Assembly (NCBI GenBank): GCA_026874595.1
Contig: CM049310.1
Coordinates: 89,165,556 to 89,229,555 of the forward strand
Reading direction: 5' to 3'
Source: Sipunculus nudus
Taxonomy: Eukaryota; Annelida; Sipuncula; Golfingiida; Sipunculidae
Length of the DNA: 64,000 nucleotides
Shown here: one piece after another, positions 56,639 to 64,000 of the stretch
How positions within the stretch are numbered: the stretch's first letter is position 1
Layout of the letters: each line of letters starts with the position of its first letter
Notes under the pieces: model-generated
Told to the model about the DNA's origin: nothing
What the model saw: only the letters and a program-made list of their open reading frames with translations
Databases searched by the model: none
Translations under genes and position numbers: made by a program

Positions 56639-58705
56639 TTTTTAGCTCAGCTGACTGAAAGTCATCTGAGCTATAGGGATCACTCTTTGTCTGTTGTCCC
56701 TCCGTCTAGCCGTCTGTTAACAGGGCACAAATTGCAACCGCTGGACCTGGATTCTTCAAACTTTACATCCTGGGGGGTCAATGAAATATCTCCTTAGAAA
56801 CCTGAAATTAGGTCTCTGTTACCCATATTCTTTGAGCTATGGGTCTGGTAATTACCCCCCAGAATAATAAAAAATTTGATACAAAAACTTCAGTACCTGG
56901 ATAACTAATGCCTTGATCACCATAATTTTTTGCATGAATATTGATCATTCAGTGTTCCATCAGTTCCTGCAAACTGATGGGGCCACCTGTACTTTTTCTA
57001 ATTTTTACAAATTTTTTTCTCTATTTTTGATACCTTCAAAGAAGCTGTCATCTGTCAACAGGGAACAAATCATAACCGCTAGACCTGGAATCTTTAAACT
57101 TGACATCCTGAGAGGTCCATAAAATATCTCCTTAAAAACCTGAAATTAAGTCTCTGTTACCCATATTCTCGGAGCTATGGAGCTTGTAAATACCCCCAAG
57201 GATAATTAAAAATGTGATACAAAAACTTCAATATCTCATTAACTACATCACTGATGGTCATGCTTTTTGGCATACATATTGATCAGGAGATTTTTCATCA
57301 TTTTTTGCAGACTGGTGGCGCCACCTGTATTTTTCAATTTTTTACGAATTATTTTCTCTATTTTTGAGACCTTTGTACATCTGTTAACAGGGCACAAATC
57401 GTAAAGACTGGACCGAGAATCATCATTCTTGACACAGTGAGAGACCTATGAAAAGTCTCCATGGAAACCAGAAATAAGGTCTCTGTTACCCATATCCTGT
57501 GAGCTGTGGGGCTCCCAATTACCCCCCAGAATAATGGAAAATTTGATAAAAAAAACTGCAACATCTCAGTAACTACAACACTGATGGTCATGATTTATGG
57601 CATACATATTGTTCAAGAGGTGTTCCATTAGTTCCTGTAGACTGGGTGCCCCACCTGTATTTTTTCAAATTTTTACAATTTTTTTTCTCTATTTTTTAGA
57701 ACTTTGAGAATGTATAGTTATCTTTCAACAGGGTACAAATCGTAACGACTGGACCTAGAATCTTCATTCTTGACACACAGGGAGACCCATGAAAAGTCTC
57801 CATGGAAACCTGAAATTAGGTCTATGTTACCCATATCCTTTAAGCTGTATGGCTCCAAAATACCCCCCAGAATAATGAAAAATTTGATACAAAAACTGCA
57901 GTATCTCAATAACCACAACAGTGATGTTCATTATTTTTGGCATACATATTGATCATGAGGTGTTCCATCAGTTTCTGCAGACTGGGTGCGCCACCTTTTT
58001 TTTTTTTCTCAAATTTTTATGAATTTTTTTTCTCTATTTTTTTAGACCTTTATAGATGTTGTTATCAGTCAACAGGGTACAAATCGTAACTACTTGACCT
58101 GGATTCTTCATTCTTGTAATGCAAGGAGGCCCATAAAAAGTGTCAGTGGAAACCTGAAATTAGGTCTCTGTTTCCCATATCCTTCAAGCTATAGGACTCC
58201 GAAGTATCCCTCAGAATAATGGAAAATTTGATACAAAAGATGAAATATCTGAACAACTAATGCAGAGATCACCATGATTCTTTGCATGGATATTGATAAT
58301 GGAGAGTTTCATCAGTTTTTGCAGATTGGTGGTGCCACCTGTATTTTGTTCAATTTTTCTAATTTTTGTCTCTATTTTTGAGACCTTTGAAAATGCTGTC
58401 ATCTTTTGATACAAAAGCCGAAGTATCTAAACTACTAATGCAGAAATCACCATGATTCTTTGCATGGATATTGAACATGTGTTTTTATTAGTTTCTGCAG
58501 ACTGGTGGAGTCACCTGTATTTTTTTAAAGTTTATGCATTTTTTCTCAATTTTGAGATATGTTAATACAGACACAATCTTGGTCTGTTGGTTAATCTGTT
58601 TGATGCTTCAGGTTAATAGGTATATACTACCATTCAGATGATATAATTTCCTTTTACAAATCTCTTCCGAGTCAGCTGAGCCTCATGACCGATGGGTCAC
58701 TTGTT
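56639..58705 (+). repeat. AGCTCAG-capped element with ~340-bp tandem units, uninterrupted
   Basis: Cap TTTTTAGCTCAGCTGACTGAAAGTCATCTGAGCT to closing GTCAGCTGAGCCTCATGACCGATGGGTCACTTGTT. About five units are marked by AGGTCTCTGTTACCCATATT/C (near 56811, 57150, 57478, 57818, 58161). One perfect palindrome box lies at 57314-57325; other units have decayed boxes. Sister of 50541-53992 without the 1.17-kb insertion. Confidence 0.7.
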
Positions 58706-58960
58706 TAGAATAAATAAATGCCCATTTCTGAGGAGTGATTTGCAGTATTGGCCTGAATTGGTGCATACCCATAGATCTTGGACTCCTCCATCTTGTACTC
58801 AAGACTGGTGGTCCCATCTGCATGCCTACATGTGCTTTGGGTGAAAATTGCTCATATCTTAGGAGTGGTTCAAGATATTGGTCTGAAATTTGGCATGTCA
58901 ATCCATCTTGGAGAGTTTTCTTATAAACTAGACATTTCTAAGGACTTTTCAGAAAATTCA
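58706..58960 (+). repeat. fragment related to the 44930-45420 tail
   Basis: GACTCCTCCATCTTGTACTC followed by AAGACTGGTGGTCCCATCTG matches the block near 45000 (GACTCCTCCGCCTTGTATTC, AAGACTGGTGGTGCCATCTG). Lies 0.2 kb before exon 3. Confidence 0.5.
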
Positions 58961-59161
58961 TGATTTTTTAGCACTCTGGCAGTCATTTTGCTCATTGTTC
59001 AACATTCTTTGAATTTAGCTGAGATTCATGGCTTATGGGCCACAAGTAAATTCCAGAGGGTTTACCCTGTGTGTTTTACATAAGTGATTATTTTGATTGT
59101 ATTGTAGTATGATTCCCTAAGTTGTCCATTGAATTATAAAGAAATATCTCTTTTTTTCCAG

Positions 59162-59277
59162 ATGATGGCAATAAAGCTTTGTTCAAGACTGAGAACCTCA
59201 GTGAACTGGAACTTATCAAAGTGTTTAACCAGTTGTGTCATGAAAAAATACCTGAAGATACAGGGACCAAGTATTGA
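59162..59277 (+). CDS. MRPL53: mitochondrial ribosomal protein mL53, exon 3 and stop
   Basis: Acceptor ATCTCTTTTTTTCCAG precedes 59162. With the carried base, the first codon is AAT and the exon reads NDGNKALFKTENLSELELIK, VFNQLCHEKIPEDTGTKY and TGA. F-x-D-G followed by a helical Leu-rich segment matches the C-terminal part of mL53. Total coding length over three exons is 366 bp (121 residues plus stop), against 112 residues in human from memory. Confidence 0.88.
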
Positions 59278-60480
59278 TGCACTGCCACCTGGTGGGAATT
59301 ATACTTACAACACTCAGGACAACCCATGAACAGTTTTGCAGTTGAATGTAGATAATGATGGTAATATATATACCGTGTTGAAGATGGAGATGCTTAGTAC
59401 TTAATCTTCACACTCAGAAGTCCTGCAACAGTTGTCTTGGAAACTATATTTCTTTGCTTTAAAATTTGAACAGTGTATGATAGATTATTCCTACTCCACT
59501 CAGCAGAGTTGCATCTGGTTAATACAGCCAAGTCCACAGTGTTTTTGAATATGCTTGTCCCTAAGGATAAGTAGAATACAGTGAAACCTTGTTGTGTGGA
59601 AGTGGAAGGGAACCTCAGAAAACTTCGACACATCCGAGGTTGGACACAAGCAGGTTTAATTTGGTTATAATTTAACTAGAGTTGTCCAGAATATCTAGTC
59701 TGTAACTTTTACATAAGCGGGGTATTCGACTAAGCGAGTTCGACACAACAAGGTTTAACTGTATATGAAACTCTGTGTAACCCAGTCATATGGGACTGTT
59801 GAGGAGTAAGCAGTGATCCAGTCATTGTGAGGCACCTATGGTGTGAGTGACATGGGTACACTACAGATAATGTAAGAATATAATAAAGTGCACAATTTGA
59901 TTAAAATAATTTATTTATGTTGCTTTAAAGAGTTAATGCTGCCTCAGATAATCACTCTTACACTGACTGTGGGTGAGTTGAATTTGTAGTAAGTTGTAAA
60001 TAGTAATAAAGTAATAATTTGTTTTCAGACTTATTTAATTATTTCTCAGCTGACTTCAACCTATTAAACCTCTGGCAGCTTTGATCAAATGCATTGACCC
60101 ATGAGTGCCCAGGCTTCTTTTTCATGAAGAATGAACAAGCAGGCATGTATTTGAGAAGAAATCACAACTTTCATGTAAATCCAATGAACCAAATTTATGA
60201 TCCCCCTCCCCTTAACACACACACAGGCCTAGGTAACCACTTGTATACAATTTTACCCCCCCACCCCCCCACCATTTTCTCAACATAGTGTTATAATTAT
60301 ATTTATGGATTAGTGGATCCAGAACCTAGTGTCCCCTATGTGCTGTTAAGATTTTGGAAATTTAAAAAATCTAAGCAATCCTAAAACATTTTAGGATAAA
60401 ATAACAGGGAATAGTCTTGCTTCAGAAACCAACAAGATGCAAAACTGCTTTATTAAAATTCTAGTGTTTAACACCGGCAT
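59278..60480. other. MRPL53 3' UTR and downstream flank
   Basis: No further coding exon is seen. A purine/pyrimidine-poor stretch near 59600-59760 and C-rich tracts near 60200-60270 are the only marks. Confidence 0.4.
59882..59887 (+). terminator. MRPL53: candidate polyadenylation signal of MRPL53
   Basis: AATAAA about 600 bp after the stop codon. A second AATAAA lies near 60005. Either could serve; none was verified. Confidence 0.35.
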
Positions 60481-60816
60481 GACTTTTTTGCTCGGCTGAC
60501 TATAAGTCATTTGAGCCATAGTGATTGTCCCTCATCCATCCGGCCAGCTGTACGTTGAACAAGCACAATTTTTAAACCATTGGACCTACAAATCCAAAAT
60601 TATACATACAGTTAGTCATCCTCAAGTTCTCCTACCAAACCAAAAATTGGGTCACTGAAACTTCATTCCTTTGAGAAATTAAGTGAAAACTTCCTGTTTT
60701 CCAGTAACAACCTATTGTTACACTTCAAAACTGCCCTCTATGAAAAACCACAGGTGTTTTTGTGTTGTATATTATCATGATAAAATACGTTTTGCTTCAT
60801 TTACCTTTGTATCGAT

Positions 60817-61534
60817 TGTTACGGAACCTTATATCAACAGATCACGTAGTCGTAACGAACATAAATTTTGTAATGGAGATTAAAAAATCAGATTCTGTAA
60901 CACTAGGCAGCGTGAAATGTCTAGGGGAATGAATAAAGAAATCAGTGGTTTTTTGTTAACAAATAATTATGATTTTATTCTAAAAACAATTCTAACATTA
61001 CAATACACTAAATTAATACAATTTTACGGTTTAACAACAGTACAACAGAAAATCAATACAAGTATATAAATAAAGTGTACAGTACCTGGATACCACCAGT
61101 GTCACAGTGATAACAAAGAACGCACAACCCAGATGAACAGTTCACATAAATCTTCTCAGAGAAAAACAGTCCAGTTCATTCACAAAATCAATCCGTTGTA
61201 ATCCTTAAGTGAAGTTCTTGTTATAATCCCGAAAGCAAACTGAAGACCGTATAAGATCGGTCACAAATTTAGAAGAAAATCTTTAATTGCCACACTTATC
61301 AGAAAAGGTCCACAACTGACTTACACGTTTAAGTGTCCGCTGGAATATTTCTCTCCTCTCTCCTTGGCTCTAAAACACAGCCCGGCTCGGCCAGGCGAGA
61401 AAGCCCCAGATTAGCAAGACCGCTGTTTACACGTGCGACTCAACGCGTGGACCGGCCTATGCCGTCATAGCAACAGACAACGCTAGCGCTGAACAAATAC
61501 ACTGCTGCATGCAATAAAAGAGACATCTATAACA
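60817..61534. mobile_element. possible solo LTR or other insertion
   Basis: Starts TGTTACGGAACC and ends ATCTATAACA, i.e. TGTTA...TAACA ends as many gypsy LTRs have. It interrupts an AGCTCAG-family copy. The interior is CpG-richer (61370-61480). No matching 5-bp target duplication was found (TCGAT against ATATA), so the exact edges are unsure. Confidence 0.35.
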
Positions 61535-61738
61535 ATATATAACCATTCCTTCATATATTTCCGATGTATATACCATAAATTAGGTCAATATTACATATAT
61601 TATTGAAGTTGTGGGCTCAAACATAATACACTTTGTAAAAAATCAGGAAATATATTTATTCACCTATCAAGATACTTACTGGATATATGAACCAAATTCT
61701 GAATCAAGTATTTTCAGATATTTATTGATTTGCAAGTT

Positions 61739-61740
<2 letters not shown>

Positions 61741-61788
<48 letters not shown>
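61741..61788. repeat. TA microsatellite
   Basis: About 24 uninterrupted TA units. Confidence 0.95.
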
Positions 61789-61790
<2 letters not shown>

Positions 61791-61850
61791 CTGATAAAAA
61801 ATAATACAGGTGTATGCATAATGTATTGTTATATGACCAAATAAGGGTTA

Positions 61851-62129
61851 AAGGTGATGCAATTTAGAATTGTGAATCAGCTTGTACATTCAGATACATA
61901 TGTTATATTGCAAATGTACAAAATTTATAAACTTTAAAAAAAAAATTGATGCCATGAAAAGAATGAGAATATAATACAAACATTTGTTCATTATATTCCT
62001 GTCTTAGCAGAATATGAGATAAATTAATTGGCTATGTTTGTCCATCTCTCTTTTTAAATGTTGAATAATTATGTAAAAACTTTTCCACCTCTAAGCACCG
62101 TGCCACAAATTCCATAACCTTTGAAGTAG
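61851..62129. other. unassigned DNA
   Basis: The first part resembles text at 50300-50500 (GATGCAATTTAGAATTGTGAATCA); otherwise nothing recognised. Confidence 0.35.
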
Positions 62130-62560
62130 CAGTGTAGCTTTTGGGTAGCTTTATAGCATACAATAAACTGGTGGACTGCAACTGTTTTTGCACAGTGTCC
62201 ATCTGTTCGTTTGCCTTGGGTTAAATCACTCATATCTCTGCAGTGTTTGGACTTATTCACCTGATATTTTGCAAGCGTATACATCCTGGATAGCTTTCTT
62301 GATTTATGATAGGTGGGGCCACTTACATTCACGTTCACACTGCAGACATCCATGCTAATATCCAGGGACTGGTTTGACGTATAAGCATGAAATTTTTCAT
62401 TACTTTAGATCTTACATAGCTCTACAGATATATAAATTTAGTTGCCCAACTAACAACTATTTTTGCAAGATGTCCATCTGTTCATCTGACTAGGGTTAAA
62501 ATTCTTAAATCTCATCAGTGGTTTGATGCCCTTATCCACCTGAGGGCGATTTCTTCCCAT
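62130..62560 (+). repeat. family 2 fragment (no hairpin)
   Basis: GTTTTTGCACAGTGTCCATCTGTTCG and TGCCTTGGGTTAAATCACTC then ATATCTCTGCAGTG match 52970-53040; decayed boxes AGGTGGGGCCAC at about 62312 and ACTGGTGGACTGCAAC. Confidence 0.55.
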
Positions 62561-62846
62561 TTGCTGATTAGTTCGTCACGCTTTAGTTGACTTATGACCT
62601 ATGCTTCATTTTCACTTAAATCCCATTTAAGACCCCAATATTTCTGACATTGCGTGGCAGATGGCGCTAACTGCCTCCTCGTTAGTTACGTACAGTATGC
62701 CTTCGAACAGCCGTGTTTGGTAGGCGCTATAACGCTTTATATAAAAGTAATTCAAATAACTCACATCACTAACGCAATGGTTTCACACCGCACTCTTTCT
62801 AAAACTCTCTAATCCTTTCAGAGATATACGAACAAAAAGTAACGAA
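62561..62846. other. unassigned DNA before the terminal duplication
   Basis: No gene or repeat recognised; more CpG dinucleotides than average. Confidence 0.3.
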
Positions 62847-63340
62847 CGGCCTCTATCCAGCCGTTTTCGGATTTGCCAGCTTCTCATAAGGCGGCACTTA
62901 GGCAAGTCAGTATGACGTGACGAGGAGCTAAAGGGTAACCGACGTAAGGGGAAACCTTTTGGCAGTACCCGCAGCGAATGTATAGCTCTAAATATACGTT
63001 TCGGTTAAAAAATAACAACCATTCCAAATTTAGACCGACCTTTCAGCCATTTGCTGATCATCAATTTAAATTTTTGTGTTGTTCTGTTTAATTTGTGGGG
63101 CAGATTCTATATTGGCGAGCGTACCAGGACTGTTGCTTCGAAAATAAGTGGCAAACTTTTTTAATAACCGGCTTTAAACTAGTTATATTCCATTACAGTT
63201 CAAGTTGCACCCGTTTAAATCTAGGTCATAAGCATGCAAATTTACCAGATAAATTAGGCAAGCCCCAAACAATAATGTGACAGACGTGACCGAAATTTAA
63301 ACGCAAAATAGTTACGAATATTTTACTATGTATAAATAGG
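62847..63340 (+). repeat. direct duplication, first copy
   Basis: Begins GGCCTCTATCCAGCCGTTTTCGGA and is ~90% identical to the block at 63613, about 766 bp away. It contains a 76-bp segment absent from the second copy, and in it the primer-binding-site-like TGGCGAGCGTACCAGGA (63113-63129). It may be part of an LTR element's 5' region. Confidence 0.7.
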
Positions 63341-63612
63341 GAAAGCATACAAATCAAATGGATTGTGTGTATAAATTTACCGATGCCAAAAAGTGGAACA
63401 TTTTCTTTAAATTAATCATTATATTTAGAAGATTTCTTATGATAATTCGATCTGAAATGCATCGTGGATCCGATGCTTCTACGGCTTGTAAACCATTAAA
63501 GCGTCATTTATACATTCGAGCGCATTCCGTAGTGAATTATCAAGACATCAGAGGAAGGGCAGGGGGGAAACCTAATTACTTATTCCCGAGCGCCTGAATA
63601 AAATAGACGTGT
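63341..63612. other. spacer between the duplicated blocks
   Basis: An 80-codon open frame (63358-63597) starts at an ATG, but no homology is recognised. It could be the start of a degraded element ORF. Confidence 0.25.
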
Positions 63613-64000
63613 GGCCTCTATCCAGCCGTTTTCGGATATGCCAGCTTCTCATAAGGCCGCACTTAGGCAAGTCAATATTACGTGACGAGGAACGACGTAA
63701 GGGGAAACCTTTTGGCAGTACCCGCAGCGAATGTATAGCTCTAAATATACGTTTGGGTTAAAAAATAACAACCATTCCAAATCCAGACCGACCTTTCAGC
63801 CATTTGCTGATCATCAATTAAAATTTTTGTATTGTTTTGTTCAATTTGTGGGACAGATTCTATATTTTATTACACTTCAAGATGCACCTGTTTAAATCTA
63901 GGTCATAAGCATGTAAATTTACCAGATAATTTAGGCAAGCCCGAGACAATAATGTGACAGACGTGACCAAAATTTAAACGCAAAATAGTTACGAATTAAT
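63613..64000 (+). repeat. direct duplication, second copy (runs off the window)
   Basis: Same sequence as 62847-63340 with small indels, lacking the 76-bp segment between two ATATT repeats. The right edge is cut by the window. Confidence 0.7.

Larger units (their letters stand above)
39322..59161 (+). other. MRPL53: MRPL53 intron 2 (19.8 kb), nested repeats
   Basis: GTAAGT at 39322 and CAG at 59159-59161. Almost entirely hairpin-capped interspersed repeats with ~338-bp tandem units, plus a LINE fragment, a MITE and simple repeats. No second gene is recognised inside. Confidence 0.8.
60484..61850 (+). repeat. AGCTCAG-family copy interrupted by an insertion
   Basis: Diverged cap TTTTTTGCTCGGCTGACTATAAGTCATTTGAGC, then the usual GGACCTACAAATCCAAAATT phrase. 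The family text stops near 60780 and resumes at about 61545 (CCTTCATATATTTCCGATGT, ATACCATAAATTAGGTCAAT). The intervening ~0.75 kb has a different composition. Confidence 0.55.

Overview
The window is nuclear DNA of an animal, AT-rich, intron-bearing and loaded with transposons. Hairpin-capped, GTCCGTCC-rich interspersed repeats, a tRNA-derived SINE, CR1/L2-like LINE scraps, a MULE DNA transposon and Gmr1-like LTR retrotransposons point to a marine invertebrate. A mollusc or other lophotrochozoan is my best guess, but an invertebrate deuterostome is not excluded. There are no bacterial-style operons.

The one host gene I can name is on the + strand. It has three short coding exons (21867-22003, 39209-39321, 59162-59277) that splice in consistent phase into a 121-residue protein, which I recognise as mitochondrial ribosomal protein mL53 (MRPL53). 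About 366 coding bases are spread over 37.4 kb because both introns are packed with mobile DNA.

Layout. 1-6 kb: inverted copies of hairpin-capped repeats, one RS-rich candidate exon (- strand) and small minisatellites. 6-14.5 kb: mostly unassigned AT-rich DNA, a degenerate ~352-bp tandem repeat rich in CAGGTA, and a few weak exon candidates. 14.5-15.4 kb: dead LINE. 15.86-20.51 kb: complete MULE-type transposon with ~330-bp inverted repeats, an 8-bp target duplication and a broken two-part coding region (OTU/vertnin-like part plus DDE transposase). 21.87-39.2 kb: MRPL53 exon 1 and intron 1, holding two full-length sense-oriented Gmr1-like LTR retrotransposons (A 22449-29109, B 31294-38067), a SINE between them, and a minisatellite split by B. 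39.2-59.3 kb: exon 2 and intron 2, a nested pile of hairpin-capped elements with ~338-bp internal tandem units, a LINE fragment, a Harbinger-like MITE and a hairpin-ended insertion with an empty-site counterpart. 59.3-64 kb: 3' end of MRPL53, more repeat copies, a possible solo LTR and a ~766-bp-spaced direct duplication.

The most interesting items are: (1) the Gmr1-like pair has integrase before RNase H and both copies have lost the same reverse-transcriptase core, yet their LTRs are nearly identical, which implies replication in trans; (2) the capsid region is SCAN-like, fitting the proposed origin of SCAN domains; (3) an 80-bp triplication frameshifted a fused OTU-like/MULE protein; (4) a 12-bp palindrome GGTGGCGCCACC recurs once per unit in several otherwise different repeat families.
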